Shown here piece by piece: positions 20,901-30,412 of a DNA stretch of 64,000 bases. Numbering within the stretch: position 1 is the stretch's first letter; each line of letters starts with the position of its first letter. The position numbers and the translations under genes are program-made. The stretch is taken from NCBI GenBank assembly GCA_007449985.2, contig VIIQ02000779.1, positions 62,001 to 126,000 on the forward strand. Direction: 5' to 3'. The stretch comes from Desmodesmus armatus (taxonomy: Eukaryota > Chlorophyta > Chlorophyceae > Sphaeropleales > Scenedesmaceae). A model generated the notes under the pieces. That model did no database searches. It was given only the letters and a program-made list of their open reading frames with translations, and was not told where the DNA came from.

Positions 20901-22749
20901 CTGGGGGGCGGGGTGCGCAAGAGGGGCGCAACCCCCACCGGCTGGCGACACATACTTGTTGTTGCTGTTGTTTCACAACGGTTGTTGCTGTCTGTTGCAG
21001 GTGTGTGGTGGCAGCTTGATGTTGTCGGCGCTGGCCTACCCTGCCTCCCGTCAGTGGTACAACCGCAACTGGCGCCGCATCAACCAGAATGAGCTGTTTG
21101 AGCAGAAGCTCCTCAGGTGCGAACACAACACTGATGCTTGGCTATGGTTCTGGATCTAGTTGTCATGGCAGTGCAAAGCCACTGGAGACTGAACCCCACG
21201 TTGCTCTGGGCACAGTGGCATTTCCAGGGATGCACCACCTGTTCAACAACTGCAGGACCATTGTGGTGCAGCACATCGAGGAGGTATTACCCCGCTCGTG
21301 ATGGCACTTGACCATTGGTGTTTTTGTTGCTGCGCTGGCTCGCATGCACCGCTACACGCCCGCAGGACCATCCTGGTGCAGCACATCGAGGACATTGACT
21401 CCATCATCCGGCTTGTGAAGCACATCCGGTACAAGTGGATTGACAGGCACGCCTTCAGGCAGCTGATGATGGTCACACTGGGCAGCAGGGTCATCTCACC
21501 AGCACACATAGACTTCCTGTGGCAGGCTTATGACAGGTACGTGATGCCCTCACACAGCATAGCACAGCATAGCACATCATAGCACAGCATAGCATAGCGC
21601 AGCATGACACAGCGCGGCAGATCAGGCGGCTGATGATGGCCACACTGGATAGCAGGGTCATCTCACCAGCACACATAGACTTCCTGTGGCAGGCCTACGA
21701 CAGGTGATGCCCTCACACAGCATAGCACAGCATAGCGCAGCATGACACAGCGCAGCAGATCGCATGACATATGCCTTGCCTGCAGTCGCAAGCTTTGAGG
21801 TTATGTGTGCAGAACATGTCAGCACAGCCATTATCGGTGCAGCAAACAGTGGTTTGCCCAGCTTGCCACAGGCCGTTGTGCAGGCATGCTGCTCACACTG
21901 ATCAAGCGATTATGGCTAGTTTGCAGTCTGGGACGACATGTTCACCTCGCGATCGCTCCTACATGGTCGCTTGCATGCTGCTGTTCCACCACTGCACTCA
22001 CAATCTTGTTCCCTGCGGGGAATGGACGCTATAACTGGTTACATCCATTGCTGGTCGGAACTCTCCACACATCAAAACAAATAAATGAATGAATACATCA
22101 ATTGTACCACCCATGCATCCAATGCTGCAGTGACCGGGACGACTTCATCGCGGAAGCCGAGAAGATCCGGCCCCTGAACACCTACCACAGCAGCAGCGGC
22201 AACGACCCGGTCCACCTTCAGCACGAGCCCGCCAGCAGCGCAGTACGCAGCCTGCCAGATCAGCACACCTCTCCCCTCGGCGGCCGCGGCTACCAACAGT
22301 ACCTCCGCCACCAACAGCAGCTGCTGCAGGCGCCGAGTCAAACCCTGCAGCAGGAGCACCAGCAGCTGCCGGTCGATAGCTGGGCGGGTCTTATGTCTGA
22401 GTCCACGCTGAACAACTTGGAGGATATGTTGCGGGCGGAGGACGGCAGGGACAGCGACAACGGCAGCGCGAGAGGCAGCAGCGGCGGCAGCGGCCGGCGG
22501 GGACTAGGTCGTGGGAACTGGGATGAGGATTGGGTGGGGCCTTCGATATCTGATGATGAGGTTCTTGGCGGGAGGAGCCGGTTGATGTCGAGTATTGGTG
22601 GGTGGATGCAGCGGCGGCAGAAGAAGAAGCAGAAGCGGTTGCGGCAGCACTTGAGGGAGGAGGAGCAGCTGAAGGTGGAGAAGGAGCTGCTGCAGCAGGC
22701 GGCGTTGCAGGAGCAGCAGCAGAAAGAGTTTGAGCAGCACTGGCGGTAG
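14660..22749 (+). CDS. CorA/MRS2-type magnesium transporter with long C-terminal extension
   Basis: This is a CorA-superfamily Mg2+ channel of the eukaryotic MRS2/ALR branch, expected in an organelle or other membrane as a pentamer. Thirteen exons join in phase to about 948 aa: 14660-15203, 15488-15546, 15859-15984, 16388-16485, 16876-16996, 17493-17802, 18371-18561, 19050-19253, 19633-19751, 20299-20467, 21001-21116, 21366-21536, 22131-22749. The signature GMN is at about residues 630-632, after TM1 (LSMLNISVMATTVLPAFF). TM2 is VCGGSLMLSALAYPASR. Upstream come the typical helical segments (LPIQKFLTSLKNDVKETADA; SINEAEEDLDNTR). MRS2 proteins are usually 400-500 aa. Here there is a Ser-rich N-terminal addition of about 180 residues and a C-terminal extension of about 280 residues with a charged, partly helical segment. 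The end of exon 8 is uncertain (19208 or 19253, both in phase). Exons 6-12 are flanked by decayed tandem copies of their own junctions, listed separately. Confidence 0.92.
17197..17310 (+). repeat. Dispersed intronic repeat, copy 2 (MRS2 intron 5)
   Basis: This is the counterpart of 283-376. It has the core ggctggctggtgccaaggtt followed by gggaccttgtccgcc, then an extended run of tactgtactgtac-like units. It lies in the intron between exons 5 and 6 of the transporter gene, in the sense direction, like the first copy. Confidence 0.7.
17336..17420 (+). repeat. Echo copy of MRS2 exon 6 start with its acceptor
   Basis: The bases after tgtactgcag match the first 75 or so bases of exon 6 (from 17493), encoding ASAHGCSRAASAAQLLKAA. 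Similarity breaks off after caacgtagca, so only the 5' part of the exon is duplicated. The 10 bases before the acceptor are also shared. Confidence 0.85.
17828..18062 (+). repeat. Long poly-G tracts in MRS2 intron 6
   Basis: Several G runs occur in one intron: about 10 G at 17849, over 25 G near 17895-17922, and mixed G runs near 18020-18062. They sit in a GT/GGA-rich context. Exact lengths in such runs are unreliable. The RNA would be strongly G-quadruplex-prone. Confidence 0.75.
18067..18243 (+). repeat. Echo copy of MRS2 exon 7 with upstream intron, carrying a stop
   Basis: The segment copies the start of the real exon 7 (18371-18561) plus intron sequence before it, at about 220 bases offset. 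The acceptor is retained (acccgcag). The encoded peptide matches YFYTKVQHLN, then hits an in-frame TGA where the real exon has a Trp codon. The copy stops near the GACACAGAC motif, so it is a dead partial exon. Confidence 0.88.
18795..19049 (+). repeat. Two tandem echo copies of MRS2 exon 8 start
   Basis: Two units of 118 and 120 bases precede the real exon 8 at 19050. Each has an acceptor AG followed by GCCATGGAT, encoding a variant of AMDDHDTLYELCERWQE. The unit from 18930 reaches an in-frame TGA shortly after CAGCAG. The unit from 18812 is more diverged and runs into a C tract. All three units share the ttttgctgt pyrimidine stretch. Confidence 0.9.
19378..19470 (+). repeat. Echo copy of MRS2 exon 8 end with donor
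   Basis: The segment copies about 19168-19260: the acidic stretch, the VFGDQVSIIYGAT block and a donor (acaag|gtaggg). It sits inside the following intron at about 210 bases offset. Its presence suggests that the real exon 8 extends to 19253 and does not end at 19208. Confidence 0.8.
19825..19890 (+). repeat. Echo copy of MRS2 exon 9 end with donor
   Basis: A ggggtcaatcaacga segment ending in gacctagacaacactcg|gtgagggg copies the last 45 bases or so of exon 9, with its donor at 19751/19752. The offset is about 130 bases and a few positions differ. Confidence 0.8.
20178..20245 (+). repeat. Echo copy of MRS2 exon 10 start with acceptor
   Basis: The sequence gccgccag|ggcgctgtggcacatg and the bases that follow, to caaccacat, repeat the first 45 bases of exon 10 (20299). 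The offset is about 110 bases. After that the copy diverges into AT-rich sequence. Confidence 0.88.
20480..20885 (+). repeat. Three tandem echo copies of MRS2 exon 10 end and donor
   Basis: After the real donor at 20468 there are three further units of roughly 100-130 bases. Each has a variant of the exon end that encodes GDDPRYFVL, a donor (ctg|gtgag), and the intron start with gttgactaat-like sequence. The last copy has lost several bases. The intron therefore contains four usable-looking 5' splice sites in a row. Confidence 0.9.
21245..21297 (+). repeat. Echo copy of MRS2 exon 12 start
   Basis: The sequence ctgcaggaccattgtggtgc followed by agcacatcgagga copies the start of exon 12 (21366, TILVQHIED). 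The acceptor AG is retained. The offset is about 114 bases. Confidence 0.85.
21610..21765 (+). repeat. Echo copy of MRS2 exon 12 end and following intron
   Basis: The segment repeats the end of exon 12 (LMMVTLGSRVISPAHIDFLW), its donor, and the start of the following intron with catagcacag units, at about 170 bases offset. Similarity is high over about 130 bases, so this copy is young. Confidence 0.9.
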
Positions 22750-25100
22750 CAGACAGCTGCTGAGTAGCCGGCAATAGGCTGCTGCCGTGGGCATGTGTCC
22801 GTCTTGGGCATTTGGGGTGCCGGAGCGGGGGACATGTCGAGTGCCAGCGGCTGCATTTGGGGGGGGGGGGGGGCAGCAGCTGTGCCGCCCTGCGCTGCTG
22901 CTCCATGCTCGGGGTTCTGCGTGTGTGCTGGGGTCAGGCCCGCTGCAGCAAAGCTTTGCATGCTGGGTTGCAGCAGCCGCAGGCGTTTGCTGTAGTCCTG
23001 CCAGTTACTGGTCTGTGATGCCGCTGCTGAAGTGGATAGGCTGGCTAGGTCCTATCCTGCAGCCGGTGCCTTCAGAAGTGGGTACGAGAGGTCCAGTCAA
23101 CGTTAGGCTGGGTTCCATGCCATGCAGTGTAGTTGTTAGTGTAAAGAAGGTGTGTCGTGTAGCAACAGCAGCAGCTGGGCCACTGCTCGGTGATCTTGAG
23201 GTTTTTGCTGCATCAGTGCATGTGTGACGTTTGTTTGACCGTCGTCAGTAGCACGAGTCATTCCTCCTTCCTTTTTGGGTGCAGCAGCAGTCACCACTAG
23301 TACTGCAGATACACGACCAAGCGAGTGCACTAGTGTGTTTCCAACCCCTGATGTGAACCCTTGGCACGCTGCCCAGCTTGTTACAGGGGGGATGTGTGCC
23401 GAGTTCCTGTTGCCCTAGCAGTCGCCTGGCTGTGCCTATGCCCCCTGTGCCGCTCCAGTGGCACACGTGTGAGGTGTTGGTAGCTGGCTGCCAGCTGTCA
23501 ATAGAGTTCAGAGCTCTGGCTGGCTGTTTGTGCTGGGCCGGCCAGGTTGCAATCTGATGCTGGTTACAGTCAGGGCGCCAGGCCAACTTGGCTGGCTTGC
23601 CAGCAGCGGCACGGCTGTATAGAGCTGCCTTGAGGGCGGGGCTTTGTGAGCACTAGTGCAGCACTGCTCTGCTCTCCCAGTAAGTGACTACTTTTGAGTC
23701 CAAGGGTGCCGCCTACTGCAGGTGGCTCGCAGTACTGGCTACATGACCAAGCGTGGTGTTGTCGGTTGTGTGTTTGGTTGGTTGTTGAGTGCGTGGTTTG
23801 TGGGTTTGGAGTGAGGTGTGTAGAAGCAGCTGGTGTGGGCAGGACACCAGCAGGTTTCTTTGTATGGCCAGCACGGTTGTTCCTGCCACTGAGTGGTGTT
23901 ATGACGCAGCACATGTGCTGCTGTAGGGTCTCTGCCTGTGTGCTCATATGGTCACGGTGTGTAGCTGGTGTGTTTTGCGACTGAGAGTGCATCTGTTTCT
24001 TTTTTCAGCACTCACATTGTTCAGTGACCTGTCGCTGGCGCTTGTTTTTTGTAACAGTTGTTTTGACTTGAACTGAAGTTAGACTTCAAGACAAGATACT
24101 GTTAGCCACCCTGGTGATTGGTGCCATCTTTTGTTGGCCAAGCGTGTAACTTCTTGGACCTTCAACTTCACTTCTTGGACCTTCAACTTGTCAGTGGCCA
24201 AATCACCAGCAAGGCAAGCCGCAACACTTTGCTGCCCTTTTGCATAAGTACGGCACCACCTCTGTTACATCACCTGTTGAGCCTGCCAGCCCCACGCCTC
24301 ACACCACACAGCAACACACTCACACACCACAACTTGCCCGCTGCCGTTGATTGGAACTTCAACTTGCAACACAACCATACTATTAGATCGAAACCTTAAG
24401 GTTGAGAGCTTTATACGTTGCAAAGTTCACACCCCCACACATGACAGCAGTTTTGGTCTGTACATCCGTTGGAAAGTGCGACGCACGCAAGCCTGGTGGG
24501 GCGTATGCGCATGAAACGACGACGCTTAACAGCTGTAGCTGGTTGAGAAACGTGCACGCGGCAGGAGCTGGGAATTCAGATTCCGCTGGTGACAATGAGT
24601 ACTGCATCGCAAATTCCAGGATTGTCACGACTATGAGTCGTATTTGTCGAGGCAGCTGGTAAACTGCCCGTTGGTGCCAGGGCCTGAGTGCGATGCCGTC
24701 CAGTTCTGGTTGATAACGGTATCCTTGCAATTCACACAAAAGCTCCACGTAGCTGCTGAGCCGTCTGCAAACGAAATAAAACATTGCGTTACGTGCTTGC
24801 ATGGCATGGATGCACCCATCGCCGTGAGGACTCCTGAACGGTTACGACGCGGACAGACAACGGTCGTCGAACGTTGGACTGCGTATGTCTGACTTCTGCT
24901 TATAAGTACGAATCGCGATTTCCGGTGCTGCTGTGTGGTCGAGATTGCTCAAAACTGCCCCGCTGTGTCCATTTCAGCCTGGTAAGGGGCAGCAGCTGAA
25001 GCTACAGGCATAGCAGCACCCCAGCAGCAGCACGCCTGCAACAGCCGCTGTGCCTTAGCATGATAACTCGCTATGCATCCCCGGTCTCGCGAGCTCAACT
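22750..25100. other. 3' region of the MRS2 gene and gene-poor sequence
   Basis: No convincing exon chain was found. A run of G lies at 22858-22872. A TGTAA at about 23140 could end the MRS2 transcript. A short tandem duplication (ttcttggaccttcaactt, twice) is at 24149-24189. Open frames near 24383-24890 lack splice partners and are not called. Confidence 0.5.
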
Positions 25101-25181
25101 CAATCCGCCGTGTGTTGATTCCAGCCTGACACGTGCTCCCATGGTGGGAGCAGCTGGTAGCGCCTGCAGCGGTGCTGGGGT

Positions 25182-25256
25182 ACCCCAGCAGCAGTATCCC
25201 AGCAGCAGTACCCCAGCAGCAGTACCCCAGCAGCAGTGCCCCAGTAGCAGCAAGTA
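25182..25256 (+). repeat. Minisatellite, 15-bp CCCCAGCAGCAGTA unit
   Basis: About five imperfect head-to-tail units of tacccc/agcagcag (15 bases) lie in otherwise non-coding sequence. This is a simple slippage-type repeat. Confidence 0.8.
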
Positions 25257-26119
25257 TACAGCAGCTGGACAGCAGCAGAACTGCAGTATCGCCTCCCCTG
25301 ATCCCCCAAACAACTACTGGAAGGTTCGATCCAGCACTGACGCCACCCGGGGCGTTAGACGTTCTATGCTATTCAGTATACCCCACTATGGTTACCACAG
25401 TCAGCATTGCTTATGACAACTGTAGAATTTTGCACAGCTGAGAGATCACCCAGCAGCTACTCAGTAGCCCACATTGGTAATGTCTCAACTAACCCACACT
25501 ACAGCCAGTGATTGTGCAGCAGCATATCAAACATCACGAAGCATACACAGTCACTGTGTACTGTGTTACCAAGGGGCGGTAGTAAAAGCATCATGATGTA
25601 CCATGCAGCGACAGCACATCACCACACAATATGCATGCAGGGTTGACAAGGCCCCCTTGTCTTGTCGCCAGCACTGGCATCGCTTGTTCGCGGCATGCCA
25701 TTGCACACAGCCAGAGGGGCTGAGCACAACGGTACACCTCAAGCGTCTGCGCGTACATCTCTTGCCAGAGATGTGTGCTGTGGAGGCCGGGCCCTCCGCG
25801 TGTCTCCCGGGTATGCTCAACGTCCCCCCTGTCACTCAGGCACACAACTCCACAACAACTCCACACCCCAACAAGCTTTGGTCTGGACGCCTTCTATTGT
25901 ACTGTGAGGTTGCTTTGTTAGGCTTTCGTTGCCTGGGGTGGCGGTGGGGGACCCAGTGCTAGTTACATTGTGTTCTGTGTTCCCATCTTTGTGTGTTCCC
26001 AGTGTCTCCACAGGAAATCTTGCTACCTCCCGGTTCCGGGCACTGTCTCACACACCCCAACAAGGATACATCTACAGCCTCCTTGGCCGGCCACCGGCCA
26101 CCGGGCTCTGTAAGCTACT

Positions 26120-27045
26120 ACTGTACCAGCCAGGCGCCCTGCAAGGCTGGTTTTTCAAAGTGGCACTAGCCCAGGCTGGGCCACAGCACTGGCAGTCCAT
26201 GGTTCTTCAGCCATGGTTTTTCAGCCATGGTTCTTCAGCCATGGTTCTTCATCCACACCGGTGACAGCAGCTGGTCCTGAGCTCCGTGCAGTCCCTTTGT
26301 TGTAGTCGTGGCATGCCTGCTGTGGGCAGGGAGTGGACTGGAAAGGGTGTCACTTCAAATCAAATCAAAGTTACACCTGTAGCTATGAAACTCAAGAGCT
26401 CATGCCAGCCATTCACTAATATCACGGAGATAGCACAACAACCCAGAAGGAACAACATACTGAGGATCAAAACAGAGAAGCCTGACGCTTTTGTGAGGAT
26501 GAAAACCAACCCAAAATCCCCAAGCGTACTATCTAAGTGCACGAGATGGACAACCCTCCGAATGGATGCCGGGCAAAAACCTCCGTGGAGGAATATAAAA
26601 AACCCTTTGTGGCAATGTGACTTTGGGCTGGACCAATCACTTAGCCCAGACCGAGTAACGTGCATCTGGGAGGGCCTGAAGGCCATTTTGTCGCAAGGCC
26701 TGCAGGTTTGTGCTGGACAACCTGACGCAGTGCCACCTGGATTCTGTGGTCTGTACAGCCTGCATGGCTGGTGTTTGCACTGGCCCAGGCTGCGACACAC
26801 CAGTCCATTGTGGTCCTGCCCCTTCTGCCATTGGGTTCCACAGCCAGTTTTCCTCCGATGATGGCAGTTGGCCATGAGGTCCGTGCAGTCTCTTGCTGTC
26901 ACGGCACTGATGGCATATCTTCTGCCCAGTCACCAATTCCATCCTCATCTGTGACGGGTGGCCCCTGAGCTCCGTGCAGTCCCCTGGTTGTTACGACATG
27001 CCTGCTGTCAACAGGTCCTGGCCTGGATAGGCGCTTTGCACAGTT
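26120..27045. repeat. Diverged dispersed repeat, about three partial copies
   Basis: Related blocks occur near 26140-26340, 26760-26920 and 26960-27040. Shared landmarks are ggcccaggctg, gagctccgtgcagtccc and catgcctgctgt. A 16-base catggttcttcagc array sits at 26198-26252 in the first block. About 300 bases of lower-GC unique sequence lie between the first two blocks. No intact gene was found. Confidence 0.6.
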
Positions 27046-27242
27046 GTGCTTCTTGACGGGCCTGAGTGCCGTCAAGCTGCCACATGGTCTGCATTGCAAG
27101 TCTGTCTGTGTCGTGTGGTGCCACATGGTGTCAAGTTCTTCGGCTCATTATGTCCGTGTGTGGCTGCGTCCAGGATGACACCCGGTGGTACCACGCCGCC
27201 TTTCAAAGTTGGATGGACATCCATGGGTTTCCAACATGAAAC

Positions 27243-28353
27243 AAACTGCAAGCCCACAGCAGCAGGGCAGCAGAAACAAAGACAGCAGGACACAACAAGG
27301 GGGCGGTGAGAAGCAAGCTTCTCAGTGGACAGGGCATGCTCGTCATGCCAAGCCCAAACACAGTCTGGTGGTTGGCTTTTTTCAGGCCCCAGATTCCGAG
27401 GGTCCCCGGTTGAGGGCCACCCCAAGGATGCCCGCCGAGGTCTCGTTCCTGTGAGACCCGCATCAGGGGTGGACAAGGCGTTGATACCTCCACCCCCTCA
27501 GAACCAACAGCCCTGCTGAGGCCGGGAACTTGCCTGTGACAGCAAGTACAACCCGAGTAGCTGGCAGGCACGTCACTGACACAAGCAGTGCTCTCTCGCA
27601 AGCCCCTTGAGCGCACCCAGGGCTTGAATGTGTGCTGCTACGCACCAGATGCTGTGCCAGAAGGGAGGCATGACTTCCTCACACACCCCAACCCACCTGA
27701 AGACACCTGGTTGTAGGGCTGTGCCACTGCGTGTTGCATAGCAGACACTTGTTCACATCTTCTTCTTGTATCTTGCCTGGCCATCCTGCCTCATGAGGTC
27801 ACCAGTGTGATCACATGTTGCCAAGCGTCACATGTTGCTGACTTGTCACTCGTTAAATGTGTTGTACAGCTAGCATCAACCCTGCATAGAGCAAACCCAG
27901 GCAGGAGGCAGCAAAAACAGCAGGCAGCAGGACACAACAAAGGGGTGTGAGAAGCAAGCTTCTCAGCGGACAGGGCATGCTCATCATGCCTATGGACAAC
28001 AACATCTGATGGTTGGCTTTGTCCAGGTCCCAGATCAACAAAAGTCCACGGCGATTGGGGGACCCTAGGATCCCCCCACCGGCTCTGTTGCTGTGGAACC
28101 CGCGTCAGGGGTGGTGGCGTGGAATATCACCACCCCATCAGAACCAACAGCCTTGCGAAGGCCTTGGACCTGCTTGTTACGGCAAGCACGCCCCGCATAG
28201 TGGCTGGCAGGCACGGCACTGACATGCGAAGCAAATGCAGTGCTCTCTCGCAAGCCCCTTGAGCGCACCCAGGGCTTGAATGTGTGCTGCTACGCACCAG
28301 ATGCTGTGCCAGAAGGGAGACATGACTTCCTCACACACCCAAACCCACCTGTG
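27243..28353. repeat. Two-copy repeat of about 460 bp, plus a fragment
   Basis: Copy A (27243-27702) and copy B (about 27888-28353) share gagaagcaagcttctcag, ggacagggcatgctc and ggttggctttttcaggcccc-like blocks. They also share a highly conserved end with gagcgcacccagggcttgaa and gctacgcaccagatgctgtg. A third fragment starts near 28455. Frames on the minus strand show parallel peptides (MPCPLRSLLLT) in both copies but are broken, so I call this a transposable-element-like or segmental repeat, not a gene. Confidence 0.7.
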
Positions 28354-28774
28354 TTCTGGACAGGGGACAACTGTACTTGCACATCCTCTTGTACTTGCTT
28401 GGTCATCATGCACATACTGCCAACGCACACCAAGTATTTTGTAGAGCCAAATGCACACTGCAAACAGCAAGCACACAGCAGCAGGGCAGCAGATACAATA
28501 GAACCAGAGTGTGTCCTGCTGCTGGGGGGTGGTAGCAACAGCTAGCACCTTCTGGTGTATCGAGGCAATGATCTTTGTTTTGAAATAGTATCACAGTCAG
28601 AAGCAATCAGCGGCTTGTGTCTGGAACAGTGGCCTTGATATCAACTTTGCGGTGGTGGTGATCCAGCTATCTGTCGAGGTGCCTACGCAGGTCCACCGGT
28701 GCTCGTAAGCTTTTCTACGGTGGTGTGGACGATAAACAAGCGTGTTGTTAGCGAACTGCTTGACCACAACCAAC

Positions 28775-29040
28775 CCACAGGGCAGTGCAGGGCAGAGCAG
28801 GGGAGGGACGAGCTAGCCGTCATGTGACCGTGGACCCCTTGTTGTGCACTGGCTGCCCAGCAGCGTTGCTGCTGGATGGTGTGGTGTGAAGCCCCGCGTT
28901 GCGGCGCCCAAACTGCAGACGCGTTGTTCTGCAGCCACAAACCCACACCGCGGCAGATGCAGCGCCGAGCTAGCTGTCCCAACACAGGGCAGGGCAGTGC
29001 AGGGCAGAGCAGGGGAGGGACGAGCTAGCCATTGTTTGAC
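28775..29040. repeat. Duplicated GGGCAGTGCAGGGCAGAGCA block
   Basis: A block of about 50 bases (gggcagtgcagggcagagca, then ggggagggacgagctagcc) occurs at 28779-28823 and again at 28987-29031, in direct orientation. The rest of the interval has no recognisable coding sequence. Confidence 0.75.
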
Positions 29041-29049
29041 CCACCTGAG

Positions 29050-30257
29050 GATAGCTGACTCCAAGAACTCTGTCAACCAGGGCTCCTCTCACCACCCCAG
29101 CCACGGCAGGTGCTGCGCCGTGGCGCACCAGTGGTTGTTGTAGCCTTGTACGTGCAGCACAGCAGCTGTGTTGTCCAGATGCTGCTGCTGCTGTGCCTGC
29201 ACAGGCAGCATGGTGCAGCCTGCATGAAAATACTGCAGCTGGAAGAAATCCAGAGGGATCATTTACCAGAAACACACCTTGTGTGGGCTGCTGAGGCGCG
29301 CAGGAAGCTGGGGCAGGTGCTCGCGCCATCCAGTATCAACGACCTTGCCATTTGCCCAAACGAACCCGCCCAGGGCATCGAAAAGCGATTTGAGTTGTAG
29401 TAACAAATAAATGAAGGGGAAAGAGCTGCGTTACAGCGGACAACCGGCAAGCTGGCCAACAGGGAAAGCACCCTGCACCTACGATGTACCTGTTGGTAGG
29501 GAGTTTATTTTATCAGAGACACCATGCAACTCCTGGCCAGCTGCCTTTCATGTTGTTGCGCTTGTCTTCTCTAGCGGTGTATATGCTGCCCTGAATGAGC
29601 CAGGGACCCAAAAACCCTGCCTGACTAAACCTCAAACGGGGGTTTCGCAGTTAGAACTGCGGATCTAGCACGCAAATCCAGCAAGCTACACCAAGCAGCA
29701 TGTCTGGCACGTTGAGGGCGCCTGCAGCGCTGTCATGGCACCTTCAGCTGCCGTTCACACCAACCACCTGACAGCCCCAGTGAAAAGTACTAACCAATTT
29801 GTTGAACTGCATCCATTCCACACTGATGAACAAAAAGTGACAAAACTCACTCTGTATTGTGCTCCAGCAGCGGGGCTGTCACGGACCTCTGAAAGTCCAC
29901 TGGCCCCCTGGCACCACTCAGTGGAAACTGTGACTGTTTCCCAGCTTGCTGTTGCAAGTTTGCAAGTGCGCCTGCTTGACAGCTTTCTGACCAATTCAAT
30001 GCAACACGACCAAGTATCTCACTGGCCAGCTGTACATTCAGTCCGTAACACAATCAATTCATTGCACAGGTGTTACACCAACAGGGCCGGGGAGGTTCAA
30101 CATCTGGGCTGGGGTCTTGTCCCCTTTAACAGGCAGTCACTCTTAGCAGCCTTACCTATAGCGATATACAGCCTGTCAGTCAGCACACAACATGAACTCA
30201 GAGCCATGCTGGCTGCTGTGATGTGCTGCGCGCTTTGCGACCAAACAAAATTGGTGT
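29050..30257. other. Gene-poor stretch downstream of the calpain-like gene
   Basis: A 200-codon plus-strand frame at 29735-30337 lies opposite the presumed 3' untranslated region of the calpain-like gene and has no recognisable motif. I do not call it as a gene. Nothing else was supported. Confidence 0.45.
30073..30077 (-). terminator. TGTAA poly(A) signal, minus strand
   Basis: TTACA on the plus strand reads TGTAA for the calpain-like gene, about 340 bases after its stop at 30413. Confidence 0.35.
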
Positions 30258-30375
30258 GCCGATGGATGTGCTGTGCTCAGTACTGCGTTGGCGGCAAGGC
30301 GCATGCACCAGTCACAGTAAAAAAACAGCCAGGCTAGGCATCAGCTGACAGCACTGTCACTGACTCCAATGCTGT
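30258..30375 (-). repeat. Decayed tandem copy of the last calpain-like exon end
   Basis: The interval resembles 30391-30520 at about 135 bases offset. Shared blocks include gctcagt(a/g)ctgcgt, cgcatgcaccagt/cgtgcgccagt, cagctgacagcactg and gtc(a/g)(t/c)(c/t)gac. It places an eroded copy of the gene's 3' coding end just beyond its stop codon. Confidence 0.65.
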
Positions 30376-30412
30376 GCTCGGAGTACCAAGGAAGATGAGA
30401 CGTGTGCTCTGC

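Noticed and set aside
25182..25256. CRISPR-like array
   Set aside because: The units are contiguous 15-mers without spacers, in eukaryotic DNA. It is a minisatellite.
26286..26861. 191-codon plus-strand open frame as a gene
   Set aside because: It overlaps a diverged repeat at its end, has a competing antisense frame, and shows no motif or splice partners.
29735..30337. 200-codon plus-strand open frame as a gene
   Set aside because: It lies opposite the calpain-like gene's 3' region, includes a decayed copy of that gene's exon, and has no recognisable domain.
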